Position numbers and translations under genes: made by a program. This document shows, one piece after another, positions 24,842 through 33,102 of a DNA stretch of 64,000 bases; the stretch's first letter is position 1; every line of letters starts with the position of its first letter. The stretch comes from AC-37 sp036389295 (GTDB taxonomy: Bacteria; Actinomycetota; Thermoleophilia; Solirubrobacterales; Thermoleophilaceae). The notes beneath the pieces are model-generated. The model searched no databases. It saw only the letters and a list, made by a program, of their open reading frames with translations, and was not told where the DNA came from. The stretch spans positions 39,359-103,358 of the forward strand of contig DASVQB010000022.1 of the NCBI GenBank assembly GCA_036389295.1. Reading direction: 5' to 3'.

Positions 24842-26413
24842 TCAGAGCCGGAAGCCGACCGTCCGCCACGCGCTCGGGTCGGCGAGCGGCGGCCGCGCCC
24901 GGACGCGCACCCGCCAGCCGTCGCGCCGCAGCCGCACGACCACCGCCCGGCGGCTCACCCCGCGCGCGAGCATCCGCCAGCCGCCGCGCCCTCCGGCGCG
25001 GCGACCCTGCACCTCGAACGGCCCCTCGGCGGCCGACCATCGCAGCCGGACGCGCTGGCTCGCGAGCCCGGCCCGAGCGCGGCGGAACCAGGTCGCGCGG
25101 AGCGCGCGCACCCGGGCGGCGCGACCGCGCTGCGGCGGCACGTCCGGGAGCGACCCGCCGCCCGACTGCTGGGCGGGCGGGATCGGCGCCCGGTCGTCGG
25201 GCTCGCCCGCGACGGGCGCCGGCGCCGGTCCGCCGGCGTCGACCCGCGGAGCCGCCGCGGCCGGCCCGACCCAGATCGGCGACGTCATGGCCGCGACGGC
25301 CAGGTCCTCGGAGCAGGTCGCGATCGGCGGCGAGCCGAGCTCGGTGTCCGGCGGCGCGCAGCCGGGGTCGACGGCCGCGGTGCCGCCGGCGAGGTACAGC
25401 GTCGCGCGGGCCCATCCCGGCTCTGCGGGCGCGCGTAGCGCCAGCGTCCCGCCCGGCGCGAGCTCCTCCCCGTCGACCACCGTCCGCCCGTTCGCCCGGA
25501 CCCGCAGGAGCCCGCGCAGCGGCGCGCCCTCGGCGCGCACCCGCAGCGGCGCGCCGACCGGCACCTCGTCGCCGATCGCCGACTCGAACCTGCCGTCGCC
25601 GTCGCGGTCGCCCTCGAGCAGGAGCCGCACCGCGCCCTGGCTCGGCGGCACGCGCGAGAGGGTGGTGCGCCCGGCGCGGATCGCCGCCAGCACGTCGGCC
25701 TCCCGGCTGGACGCGGCCAGCGCCCACGTCGACGGGATCCCGACGTTCAGGTGGTTGGCGCCGTGCGAGTCGCTCCCCGCCAGCGCGCCGAGCCGCGCCC
25801 CGCGCTGGAGCCAGCACTCCCAGAACAGCTCGGACGGCTGGAGCAGCGTGGTCGCGTTCCACACCTCGACCGTGTCCGGCAGGACCCCGAACCCGTAGCG
25901 CCAGTGCATCCGGCTCGACTCGGCGTCCGCGCACGTCGCGAGCGGCGCGCCGGTGACCCGGTAGCCGGGGTGGTTCGCCTGGAAGACCCCGCCGTCGGCG
26001 CGCAGCGCGTCCGCCATGGCGACGGTCGCGGCGGCGTCGCCCGCCCCCTTCGGGTACTGCCGCAGCGCGCCGAGCATCTGCGCGTGGCCGCCGGAGAGCG
26101 ATGCCTCGTACGCGTGGACCCCCACGACGCCGTGGGTCCCGAAGGCGGGGTCGGCGTGCGCGCGCACGTCGTCGTGGTCGCTGATCACGAGGAACTGGAG
26201 CCCCTTGGCCGAGGCCTCCGCGAACCGCTCGTCGACCGTCCCGCCGAACGAGTAGAACGCGTCCTGCCCCTCGTCGTCCGTCGGCCCGCAGTAGGCGTCG
26301 TGCGAGTAGCACGTGTGGACGTGCCCGTCGCCGGCGACCCACGTAGCGGCCGGCGCGGCGGGCGCGACGGCGAGCGCCGCCGCCATGGCGGCGAGCCCCG
26401 CGCTGTGCTTCAC
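24842..26413 (-). CDS. Secreted PHP-domain metal-dependent phosphoesterase-like protein
   Basis: 523 residues from GTG 26413 (TTG at 26425 possible). Signal peptide MKHSAGLAAMAAALAVAPAA. PHP motifs: GDGHVHTCYSHDAYCG (HxH), LQFLVISDHDDVRAHADPAF (metal-binding DHxD) and LGALAGSDSHGANHLNVGIP (SDSH). Residues ~260-380 are a beta-rich module, and the last 100 residues are Arg-rich (RAARVRALRATWFRRARAG), perhaps a wall-binding tail. Family members hydrolyse phosphoesters using di- or trinuclear metal centres. The GGGAGG before the start is inside a hairpin (CCTCCC...GGGAGG, 26428-26445), possibly limiting translation. Confidence 0.85.
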   Translation of the reverse strand: MKHSAGLAAMAAALAVAPAAPAATWVAGDGHVHTCYSHDAYCGPTDDEGQDAFYSFGGTVDERFAEASAKGLQFLVISDHDDVRAHADPAFGTHGVVGVHAYEASLSGGHAQMLGALRQYPKGAGDAAATVAMADALRADGGVFQANHPGYRVTGAPLATCADAESSRMHWRYGFGVLPDTVEVWNATTLLQPSELFWECWLQRGARLGALAGSDSHGANHLNVGIPSTWALAASSREADVLAAIRAGRTTLSRVPPSQGAVRLLLEGDRDGDGRFESAIGDEVPVGAPLRVRAEGAPLRGLLRVRANGRTVVDGEELAPGGTLALRAPAEPGWARATLYLAGGTAAVDPGCAPPDTELGSPPIATCSEDLAVAAMTSPIWVGPAAAAPRVDAGGPAPAPVAGEPDDRAPIPPAQQSGGGSLPDVPPQRGRAARVRALRATWFRRARAGLASQRVRLRWSAAEGPFEVQGRRAGGRGGWRMLARGVSRRAVVVRLRRDGWRVRVRARPPLADPSAWRTVGFRL

Positions 26414-26508
26414 GAAGCGGTGCAAGCCTCCCCCGGCCGGGAGGATCGCCCATCCGACCGCGTCGCGCAAGGGTCCATCGGCGGCTCCTCCTGTCGACCG
26501 CCGGCGCG

Positions 26509-26514
26509 TATTCT
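26509..26514 (+). promoter_or_regulatory. Leaderless -10 box (TATTCT)
   Basis: TATTCT, then 7 bases, then the ATG at 26522 of the split-barrel protein. Confidence 0.5.
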
Positions 26515-26521
26515 CGAGGCG

Positions 26522-26959
26522 ATGGGCGGCGCCCGCCTCGAGGACCTGCCCGGGTGGGCCCGCGAGCTGATCGAGCTCTCGCCGGTGGCCCGGCTCGGGC
26601 TGGTCGACGACCGCGACCGGCCGCGCGTGCTGCCGGTCACCTACGCGGCGGTGGGCGGGCGGCTCTGGACCGCGGTCGACCACAAGCCGAAGCGCGACCC
26701 CGGCGGGGAGCTCGCGCGCGTCCGCTGGCTGCGCCGCCGGCCGCAGGCGGCGCTGACCGCCGACCGCTACGCCGACGACTGGTCGCGGCTCGCGTGGGTC
26801 CAGGCGCTCGGCGCCGTCGCCGTGCTCGACGAGCCCGCCCCGGGCGTGCTGGACGCCCTCGGCGCGAAGTACGGGCAGTACGCCGAGCGAGCACCGGACG
26901 GGCCGTTCCTCGAGCTGCGGCCGGAGCGGCTCCTCTGCTGGCGGGCCGCCGGCGGGTGA
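26522..26959 (+). CDS. PPOX-class F420-dependent oxidoreductase (TIGR03668-like)
   Basis: 145 residues. Split-barrel PNPOx-like fold with the group pattern: SPVARLGLVDDRDRPRVLPV, TYAAVGGRLWTAVDHKPKRD (the VDxKPKR signature), WLRRRPQAALTADRYADDW, SRLAWVQALGAVAVLD. The reaction is probably F420H2-dependent reduction; substrate unknown. Overlapping longer frames are ignored because the ATG follows a good -10 box and the family begins here. Confidence 0.9.
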   Translation: MGGARLEDLPGWARELIELSPVARLGLVDDRDRPRVLPVTYAAVGGRLWTAVDHKPKRDPGGELARVRWLRRRPQAALTADRYADDWSRLAWVQALGAVAVLDEPAPGVLDALGAKYGQYAERAPDGPFLELRPERLLCWRAAGG

Positions 26960-27040
26960 TCTCGCGCATGGCGATCGGCGCCGCCGGGTATCCGGCAAGC
27001 TAGGCTCGTCGGCCCGGTTCCGGACTCGGTGACTTAACCC

Positions 27041-29095
27041 ATGCGCGTACCCCGCCGTACTCTGCTCGTCGCCGCCGTGCTCGCCGCGGCGACGGTCCTC
27101 GCCGCGCCGAGCTCCGCCAGCGCGTCGAAGCGCCAGCTCTCGGTCATGCAGGACGACCGGGTGCTCACGCTCGAGGGCCCCGAGCGCCAGGCGGCCGCGC
27201 TCGACGACATGAAGGGCATCGGCGTCGACGTGGTCCACACGATCGTCGGCTGGCGCCGGATGGCCCCCGCGTTCACCTCGCCGACGGTCCCCGCTGGCCT
27301 CGACCTCTCTAGCCCGGCGAGCTACGCGCCCCAGGACTGGGACGCGTACGACGACCTCGTCCGCGGCGCGGCGGCGCGCGGGATGCGGGTGCTGATGACC
27401 CCCGCGGGCGCGATCCCCGACTGGGGCTCGGGCTGCAAGGTGAACCTCAACCGCGTATGCCGGCCGCGGCCCGCCCTGTTCGCGCAGTTCGTCACCGCCC
27501 TCGCCCGGCGCTACTCCGGCCTCTACGCGGACGAGAACCAGGGCGGCGGGATCCTGCCGGCCGTGACCCTCTGGTCGATCTGGAACGAGCCGAACCTGAA
27601 CGGCTGGATCGTGCCGCAGACGACCGGCAGCAGGAGGCGGCGCGTGCGGGTCGGCGCCCGGCTGTACCGCGAGCTCGCGCGGCCGGCGATCGCCGCGCTC
27701 CGCGCCAACGGCCACGGCAGCCACACGATCCTGCTCGGCGAGACCGCGCCGCTCGGCTCGCTCCCGAACTGGACGCCGCCGGTCGACTTCTGGCGCGACC
27801 TGCTCTGCATCGACGCGCGCGGCCGGCGCGTGCGCGGCAGGGCCGCGAAGCAGCTCGGCTGCGTCAAGCCGAAGCGGCTCGACGTGAACGGCGTGGCCCA
27901 TCACCCGTATGTGCGCGGGGCCGGCTCGCCGCTGCCGCTCAGCAAGAGGGAGGGGGCGATCTCGATCGGCTCGCTCGGCCGGCTGAAGACGATCCTCCGC
28001 CAGGGCGCGCGTGCGCGGACGCTCCCGAGGCGGGCGCCGATCTGGATCACGGAGTTCGGCGTCTCGAGCAGCCCGCCCGACAGGCGGTTCGGCGCTCCGC
28101 TGTCGAGGCACGCCGCCCTGCTCAACCAGGTGGAGCGGTACGCCTACCTGGACCGCGACGTGCGGAGCATGGCCCAGTTCCAGTACGAGGACGACACCGG
28201 CCTCAAGACGCTCACGTTCCAGACCGGGCTCCGGTTCGGCGACGGCTCGCCCAAGCCCGCCTACGACGCCTACCGGCTGCCGCTGTACGTGACGACCGAG
28301 GGCCGCCGCTACCTGCGCGTCTGGGGCCGCCTGCGGTCGGCCGCCGGCGGCGAGCGGGTCGCGGTGCAGAACAGCCTCGCCGCGGACGGGCGGTTCGCGA
28401 CGGTCAGGACGGTGACCGTCGACGACGACGGCTGGATCGACCTGCGCATCCGCAGGCGCGCCGGCACCTGGCGGCTCGAGTGGGCGGCGCCGTTCTTCGG
28501 GGCGGTCCACAGCCGGGTGGCGAAGGTGGACCGCTTCGACAGGCCCCCGTCGCCCGGCCCGAGCCCCGGGACCGGCACCGGGTCCGGAACGGGAACCGGC
28601 GGCGACGGGACCGGCGGCGGCACCGGCGGCGGCGACACGGGCGGCGGGACCGGCGGCGGCACGGGAGGCGGAGACACCGGCGGCGGAACGGGAGGCGGCA
28701 CCGGCGGCGGCGACACGGGCGGCGGCACCGGCGGCGGCACCGGCGGAGGCACCGGCGGCGGAGGCGGGACTCCTCCTCCCCCGCCCCCACCCCCGCCGAC
28801 CGTCTGGTCGCTCCAGGTCCAGTTCCAGAGATCCCAGCAGTTCCCCTTGACCGCCCAGCAGACCGGTGCCGGGCACGTGACGATGCAGCCGTCCGGGCGC
28901 GACTGCACCGCGAACTGCTCGCAGGGATTCGTGAGCGGGACCCTCGTGACGCTCACGGCCACGCCGGATCCGAGCTCCAGCTTCCTCGGCTGGGGCGGTG
29001 CGTGCGCGGCCGCCGGCGCGGCGAGCCAGTGCACGGTGACGATGAGCCAGTCGCGCAGCGTCACCGCGTCGTTCAGGTACGACGCTGTGCTATAG
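27041..29095 (+). CDS. Secreted GH39-like glycosidase with Gly/Thr linker and InlB-repeat-like C-terminal domain
   Basis: 684 residues. Signal peptide MRVPRRTLLVAAVLAAATVL then AAPSSASA. TIM-barrel of clan GH-A: acid/base Glu in VTLWSIWNEPNLNGWIVPQT (~185) and nucleophile Glu in APIWITEFGVSSS (~335). A beta-sandwich follows (~425-495). Residues ~505-582 are a long linker of (GGGT)n/GGGDT repeats plus a Pro run. The last ~75 residues (GHVTMQPSGRDCTANCSQGF, LVTLTATPDPSSSFLGWGGA, CTVTMSQSRSVTASF) resemble the divergent InlB B-repeat domain. Paralogous to the protein at 9996-11207 but with extra modules. Probably acts on an extracellular polysaccharide while displayed away from the cell surface. 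Confidence 0.85.
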   Translation: MRVPRRTLLVAAVLAAATVLAAPSSASASKRQLSVMQDDRVLTLEGPERQAAALDDMKGIGVDVVHTIVGWRRMAPAFTSPTVPAGLDLSSPASYAPQDWDAYDDLVRGAAARGMRVLMTPAGAIPDWGSGCKVNLNRVCRPRPALFAQFVTALARRYSGLYADENQGGGILPAVTLWSIWNEPNLNGWIVPQTTGSRRRRVRVGARLYRELARPAIAALRANGHGSHTILLGETAPLGSLPNWTPPVDFWRDLLCIDARGRRVRGRAAKQLGCVKPKRLDVNGVAHHPYVRGAGSPLPLSKREGAISIGSLGRLKTILRQGARARTLPRRAPIWITEFGVSSSPPDRRFGAPLSRHAALLNQVERYAYLDRDVRSMAQFQYEDDTGLKTLTFQTGLRFGDGSPKPAYDAYRLPLYVTTEGRRYLRVWGRLRSAAGGERVAVQNSLAADGRFATVRTVTVDDDGWIDLRIRRRAGTWRLEWAAPFFGAVHSRVAKVDRFDRPPSPGPSPGTGTGSGTGTGGDGTGGGTGGGDTGGGTGGGTGGGDTGGGTGGGTGGGDTGGGTGGGTGGGTGGGGGTPPPPPPPPPTVWSLQVQFQRSQQFPLTAQQTGAGHVTMQPSGRDCTANCSQGFVSGTLVTLTATPDPSSSFLGWGGACAAAGAASQCTVTMSQSRSVTASFRYDAVL
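28563..28776 (+). repeat. Imperfect GGC/ACC-rich coding repeat (Gly-Thr-Asp linker)
   Basis: Roughly 12-21 base units encoding GGGT and GGGDT repeat about a dozen times inside the glycosidase linker. Codon variation (ggcgg, gggag) shows selection at protein level rather than recent slippage. Confidence 0.8.
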
Positions 29096-29103
29096 AGGCG
29101 TCC

Positions 29104-30645
29104 TTGGCGCACTCGAAGCTCACCCGCCGGTCGATCCTCGGCGGTGCCGCCGGGGGAGCCGCGGCCGCGGCCTTCACCGGCGCGAGCGCGGGCGCCGCCA
29201 CCAAGAAGGTCAAGTCGAAGACCAGGTCGGTGTGCGCCGACGTGGTCGTGGTCGGCGCCGGCCTGGCGGGGCTCGTGGCGGCTCGCCAGCTGGTCGCGGC
29301 CGGAAAGTCGGTGGTCGTGCTGGAGGCGCGCAACCGGGTCGGCGGCCGCGTGCTGAACGCGCCGATCGGCGGCGGCCACGTGGTCGAGGCGGGCGCCGAG
29401 TTCATCGGCCCGACGCAGGACCACATGGCGGCGCTCGCCAAGGAGATGGGCGTCGACACCTTCAAGACCTACGACTCCGAGGGCCACTACCTCTACTACC
29501 GCAACGGCACGCTGCTGCCGTACTCGCCCACGCCCGTGCTCGGGTCGGTCCCGCCGGACCCCGACGGCGCCGCCGAGGGCGGGGCCGCGATCCAGCTCCT
29601 CACCCAGATGGCGGCGGACGTCCCCGTCGACGCCCCGTGGCAGGCCGCCAACGCCGCCGAGTGGGACGGCAAGACGTTCGAGACCTGGAAGCTCGAGAAC
29701 TTCCACACGCCCGGCGGGCGCTTCCTGATCGACGTCGCGATCACGAGCATCTTCTCGTTCGAGCCGCGCGACCTGTCGCTCCTGTTCGTCCTCTTCTACA
29801 CGGCGGCGGCCGGCAACGAGGACCACCCGGGCGACTTCAACCGGCTGGTCACCACCGGCGGCGGGGCGCAGGAGCTGCGCTTCGTGGGCGGGTCGCAGCG
29901 CGTGCCGCTCGAGGTCGCCAGGCGGCTCGGCAGGCGGATCATCCTCAAGGCGCCGGTCCGCCGGATCGTGCAGCGGCGGAACCTGGTCGAGGTCGAGGCC
30001 GACGGCGTGCGGGCGACCGGGCAGCAGGTGATCGTCGCCATCCCGCCCCACCTCGCCGGCCGGATCGACTACAAGCCGCTGATGCCGGCGAACCGCGACC
30101 AGCTCACGCAGCGGATGCCGATGGGCTCGGTCATCAAGGTCAACGTGATCTACGACCGGCCGTTCTGGCGCGACGACGGGGCGAACGGCCAGGTCGTGAG
30201 CGACGAGGGGCCGGTCCAGGTGACGTTCGACAACTCGCCGCCCGACGCGTCGAAGGGCGTGATCATGGGCTTCATCGAGTCCCACTACGCGCGCGTGCTC
30301 GACGGCCTGCCGGTCGCCGAGCGGCGGCAGATGGTGATCGACAACTACGCCCACTACTTCGGCGAGAAGGCGCGCAACCCGATCGGCTACGTCGAGCAGA
30401 AGTGGGACGAGGACCCGTGGAGCCGCGGCTGCCCCGTGTGCGGCACGCCTCCGGGCGTCCTCCTGGACTACGGCGAGGCGATCCGCGCGCCGGTCGGCCG
30501 CATCCACTGGGCGGGAACCGAGACGGCCACTTACTGGAACGGCTACATGGACGGAGCGGTCCGGTCGGGCGAGCGGGCGGCCAGGGAGGTGCTGCCGCTG
30601 CTCGGCAAGAGCGTGTGCGCGCCGCCGCGGAAGAAGCGCCGCTAG
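29104..30645 (+). CDS. Tat-exported flavin amine oxidase
   Basis: 513 residues from TTG 29104 (AGAGG 5 bases upstream; 8 bases after the previous stop). The N-terminus is a twin-arginine signal: MAHSKLTRRSILGGAAGGAA. Then the FAD dinucleotide fold VVVVGAGLAGLVAARQLV, then RNRVGGRVLNAPIGGGHVVE then AGAEFIGP, the classic monoamine oxidase N-terminus. The C-terminal FAD motif is GRIHWAGTETATYWNGYMDG then AVRSGERAAREVL. Family reaction: oxidative deamination of amines with O2, giving H2O2. Monoamine or polyamine substrates are plausible; Tat export implies it folds with FAD before secretion. Likely co-transcribed with the upstream glycosidase. Confidence 0.92.
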   Translation: MAHSKLTRRSILGGAAGGAAAAAFTGASAGAATKKVKSKTRSVCADVVVVGAGLAGLVAARQLVAAGKSVVVLEARNRVGGRVLNAPIGGGHVVEAGAEFIGPTQDHMAALAKEMGVDTFKTYDSEGHYLYYRNGTLLPYSPTPVLGSVPPDPDGAAEGGAAIQLLTQMAADVPVDAPWQAANAAEWDGKTFETWKLENFHTPGGRFLIDVAITSIFSFEPRDLSLLFVLFYTAAAGNEDHPGDFNRLVTTGGGAQELRFVGGSQRVPLEVARRLGRRIILKAPVRRIVQRRNLVEVEADGVRATGQQVIVAIPPHLAGRIDYKPLMPANRDQLTQRMPMGSVIKVNVIYDRPFWRDDGANGQVVSDEGPVQVTFDNSPPDASKGVIMGFIESHYARVLDGLPVAERRQMVIDNYAHYFGEKARNPIGYVEQKWDEDPWSRGCPVCGTPPGVLLDYGEAIRAPVGRIHWAGTETATYWNGYMDGAVRSGERAAREVLPLLGKSVCAPPRKKRR

Positions 30646-30669
30646 CCCGCGCCCGACGACCGCCGCCGC

Positions 30670-30675
30670 TAGCAT
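30670..30675 (+). promoter_or_regulatory. Leaderless -10 box (TAGCAT)
   Basis: TAGCAT, 8 bases, then GTG at 30684. It favours the GTG over the ATG at 30690 as the start. Confidence 0.5.
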
Positions 30676-30683
30676 CCGCCGTC

Positions 30684-30956
30684 GTGGACATGCGACACGA
30701 GGACATCGTCCTCGAGACAGACCGCTACAGGATCGAGGGCAAGCTCACCCTCCCGAGGGAGGGCTACCGCAGCCGCCTCTCGGACTACGTGAACCAGCGC
30801 GACCGCGAGTTCTTCGCCCTGAACGACGCGACGGTCACCGCCCTCGACGCGCCGGAGCAGACCCGGAACGCGTCGTTCCTGATGGTCGCGCGCTCGCACG
30901 TCCGCATCGTCGCCCTCGCCGCCGAGGAGAGCTTCGGCGCCGGGGCCGCCGCGTAG
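30684..30956 (+). CDS. DUF6812-like small protein
   Basis: 90 residues. DIVLETDRYRIEGKLTLPRE, GYRSRLSDYVNQRDREFFAL and FLMVARSHVRIVAL match from memory a conserved actinobacterial family (DUF6812-like) of small cytoplasmic proteins with an OB/Sm-like beta pattern. Function unknown. It stands alone between the amine oxidase and a convergent secreted protein. Confidence 0.75.
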   Translation: MDMRHEDIVLETDRYRIEGKLTLPREGYRSRLSDYVNQRDREFFALNDATVTALDAPEQTRNASFLMVARSHVRIVALAAEESFGAGAAA

Positions 30957-30964
30957 CCGTCCAG

Positions 30965-31016
30965 GGCTCCGCGCGCCGCCCGCGCGCCTGAAGGCTCCGC
31001 GCGCCGCCCGCGCGCC
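30965..31016. repeat. Tandem direct repeat, two 24-base copies, in a convergent intergenic gap
   Basis: A 24-base unit beginning GGCTCCGCGCGCCGCCCGCG occurs at 30965-30988 and 30993-31016 with 4 spacer bases. Each copy contains GCGCG/CGCGC palindromes, so each can form a hairpin. Placed between the convergent stops at 30956 and 31023, it may act as a bidirectional terminator. Confidence 0.6.
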
Positions 31017-31022
31017 CGAGGC

Positions 31023-32480
31023 CTAGTCCCGCAGCGGGGACTTCACGTGGAAGCGCGCCAGGCCGCTCTTGCTGGCGGAGGCGTTGCGCGTGCCCAGGAA
31101 CCGGGCGCGGGCGCGGTAGCGGCCCTCGGACGGCGGGCGGAACGTCACGCCGGTGCGGCCGCCGCGCGCGGTGAGCCGGAAGCGGCGCAGGAACTGGTAG
31201 CCCTCGAGCGGGTCGAACCGCTCGACCAGGATCTCGACGGGCCCTGACGCTCCGGGCGAGACGCCCACGCCGAGCCTCGCCGACTGCCCCGGCGAGAGGT
31301 CCGTGCTGCGGCTGCCGTTCGCGGTCAGCCGCGTGTTGGTGATCAGCTTCGACGCGCGGCTGAGCGTGTAGGCGCCCTTCGACCCGTCCCCGGCGACGAC
31401 CGCCACGTAGTAGCGCCCGGGCCGCGTCCGCAGCCGCAGCGCCTCGTCGCTCTCGCCGCCGCAGGCGCACTTGATCCGCTTGCCCGACTCGCCGAGCAGG
31501 ATCAGGTCGAGGTCGTCGCCGCTCCGCGAGCCCAGCGACAGCTCGGTGATGCTGCGCTTGACCACGTCGAACCGGTAGAGGTCGACCACGTCGACCTTGC
31601 GCGCGTTCACCCGCCCCGTCACGCGCACGTGGTTGCGGATGAAGCGGCCGGGGGTCGTGTCGTCGCGCCCGGCCGGCGCCGCCTGGAGGTGGTAGGCCTG
31701 GCGCCCGCGCGAGGCGAACGAGGCGCTGACGAGGAAGCTGTAGCGGCCGCCCTGTCCCGGGCCGGGCGTGAACACGAGGTAGCCGTCGCAGCCGGCGGTG
31801 CGGACCGGAGAGTCGTCCTCGAAGTCGCTCGTGCCGGGCGGGTAGACCGCGAGGCCCATGCACCCGCTGCCCGCCAGGTTGATCTTGTAGGTCCGGCCCT
31901 CCCGCAGCCGCATCGACCACGCGTCGCTCGGCTGGAAGACGCGCTGGACGGTGCCGCTCGCGCCCTTCGACGGCAGCGGCCGCCCGGGCGGCCGCGCCGG
32001 CGGGCTGGCCAGCCCGACCTCGAGCGTGAAGTCGCCCGGCTGCGAGTTGGCGAGCTGGCTGACCGAGATCATGTAGCTCTCGCCCTTCTCGATGCGGAAC
32101 CCGACCGCCGCCTGGCCGCGGCGGTCCGAGACGTCGCAGCTCAGGAACCGGAGCTGCGAGCGCTCGCGACGGTAGACGTCGACGACCGCGTCGAGGTCGC
32201 CCTCGGCCTGGAGCGCGGCGATCACGCGCGCGTCGCGCGTGGCGTCGAGCCGGTACCAGACCGACCCGCCGGCGGTGGAGCAGCCCGACGCCGGCTCGGT
32301 CTCCTCGCGCGTCGCGTCGGTGGTCGTGCCGCCGACCCGGTCGCCGACCTCGATCGCCTGCGGGTTCGCCCGGTCGTCGTTCGCGGGCGGCGCGGCGAGC
32401 GCGACCGCCGCGCACGCGAGCGCGACCGCGGCGAGGACTAGCCCGAAGGAAGGAAGTAGGCGCCGCGAGGGTGGCCGCAT
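31023..32480 (-). CDS. Secreted protein with pre-peptidase C-terminal (PPC)-like beta domains
   Basis: 485 residues from ATG 32480 (TACCCT -10 box 9 bases upstream). Signal peptide MRPPSRRLLPSFGLVLAAVA. The start of the mature protein, APPANDDRANPQAIEVGDRV, with SGCSTAGGSVWYRLDATRDA and DAVVDVYRRERSQLRFL, is the typical beginning of the PPC-like domains found in secreted actinobacterial proteins (PPANDDFANAxxL ... VWYxxTAP). Further PPC-like units lie at ~165-270 (SDAWSMRLREGRTYKINLAG) and ~275-370 (VDLYRFDVVKRSITELSLGS, GRYYVAVVAGDGSKGAYTL), and an Ig-like domain closes the chain. No protease domain is present. Probably a binding or adhesion protein. Confidence 0.8.
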   Translation of the reverse strand: MRPPSRRLLPSFGLVLAAVALACAAVALAAPPANDDRANPQAIEVGDRVGGTTTDATREETEPASGCSTAGGSVWYRLDATRDARVIAALQAEGDLDAVVDVYRRERSQLRFLSCDVSDRRGQAAVGFRIEKGESYMISVSQLANSQPGDFTLEVGLASPPARPPGRPLPSKGASGTVQRVFQPSDAWSMRLREGRTYKINLAGSGCMGLAVYPPGTSDFEDDSPVRTAGCDGYLVFTPGPGQGGRYSFLVSASFASRGRQAYHLQAAPAGRDDTTPGRFIRNHVRVTGRVNARKVDVVDLYRFDVVKRSITELSLGSRSGDDLDLILLGESGKRIKCACGGESDEALRLRTRPGRYYVAVVAGDGSKGAYTLSRASKLITNTRLTANGSRSTDLSPGQSARLGVGVSPGASGPVEILVERFDPLEGYQFLRRFRLTARGGRTGVTFRPPSEGRYRARARFLGTRNASASKSGLARFHVKSPLRD

Positions 32481-32489
32481 CGGCACGGA

Positions 32490-32495
32490 AGGGTA
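32490..32495 (-). promoter_or_regulatory. Leaderless -10 box (TACCCT)
   Basis: Minus-strand TACCCT, 9 bases, then ATG at 32480; favours this start over the GTG two codons upstream. Confidence 0.45.
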
Positions 32496-32531
32496 AAGGT
32501 TGACGCGCCGAGACGGCGCGCCGCGCCCCCG

Positions 32532-33044
32532 CTAGCGGCGGACCAGCGGACCGGCGTCGCCGTAACCCTGCCGGACGCCCTGCCCGGCGCGCCTGCGGAG
32601 CTCGTCCGGCTCGAACAGCAGCCAGTAAGCGTTGCGGGCGTGCTTGGCGGCGCGGTCGACGCAGACGGCTGCTAGCCGCTCGGGGTCGTCCTCCTCGTTC
32701 TCGTGCACGAACACCTCGAGGATGTGCGTGTTGGTGAGGAGCTGCGCCTGCATGATCCCCTGGGAGGCCTCGTGCGCGCAGACCTCGTCGATCGCCGCGC
32801 GGCCCGGCATCCCGAGGCAGACCACGATCGCGCAGCCCTCGCGCTCGATCAGGATCTTGGCCTCGACCGCCAGGTCCTTGAAGCCCGGGACCGTGCGCCG
32901 GACCACCTCGAACTCGTGGTCGCCCTCCGCTCGCAGCCGCGCGAGCTCGTCCTCCGCGACCGTGCCCATGTCGTGGCGCGCGAAGGTCGTGTCGACGACC
33001 CCGATGCGGGGCACGCCGCCGTCGCCGTCTCGCCCGGGAGCCAT
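32532..33044 (-). CDS. Archaeal-type riboflavin synthase (RibC/lumazine-synthase-like)
   Basis: 170 residues. It follows the Methanocaldococcus-type riboflavin synthase nearly motif by motif: RIGVVDTTFARHDMGTVAED at the N-terminus, VVRRTVPGFKDLAVEAKILI, CAIVVCLGMPGRAAIDEVCA, HEASQGIMQAQLLTNTHILE, VFVHENEEDDPERL and AYWLLFEPDELRRRAGQGVR then QGYGDAGP. The archaeal enzyme dismutates two 6,7-dimethyl-8-ribityllumazine into riboflavin; it is related to lumazine synthase, not to bacterial RibE. There is a ~14-residue N-terminal extension (MAPGRDGDGGVP). No other rib gene is nearby. Its presence in a high-GC bacterium suggests horizontal transfer or an undescribed role. Confidence 0.88.
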   Translation of the reverse strand: MAPGRDGDGGVPRIGVVDTTFARHDMGTVAEDELARLRAEGDHEFEVVRRTVPGFKDLAVEAKILIEREGCAIVVCLGMPGRAAIDEVCAHEASQGIMQAQLLTNTHILEVFVHENEEDDPERLAAVCVDRAAKHARNAYWLLFEPDELRRRAGQGVRQGYGDAGPLVRR

Positions 33045-33102
33045 GCCGGGAAGTCTCGCAGAGCCGTCCGGGGCGACGGAGCGGGCGCCGCGGAGGCGGG
33101 CC

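Noticed and set aside
28563..28776. Possible CRISPR-like or satellite array
   Set aside because: Short in-frame Gly/Thr codon repeats inside a glycosidase linker, with no spacers.
30965..31016. Mobile element end or attachment site
   Set aside because: Just two short GC-rich copies in a convergent gap, no integrase or target duplication.
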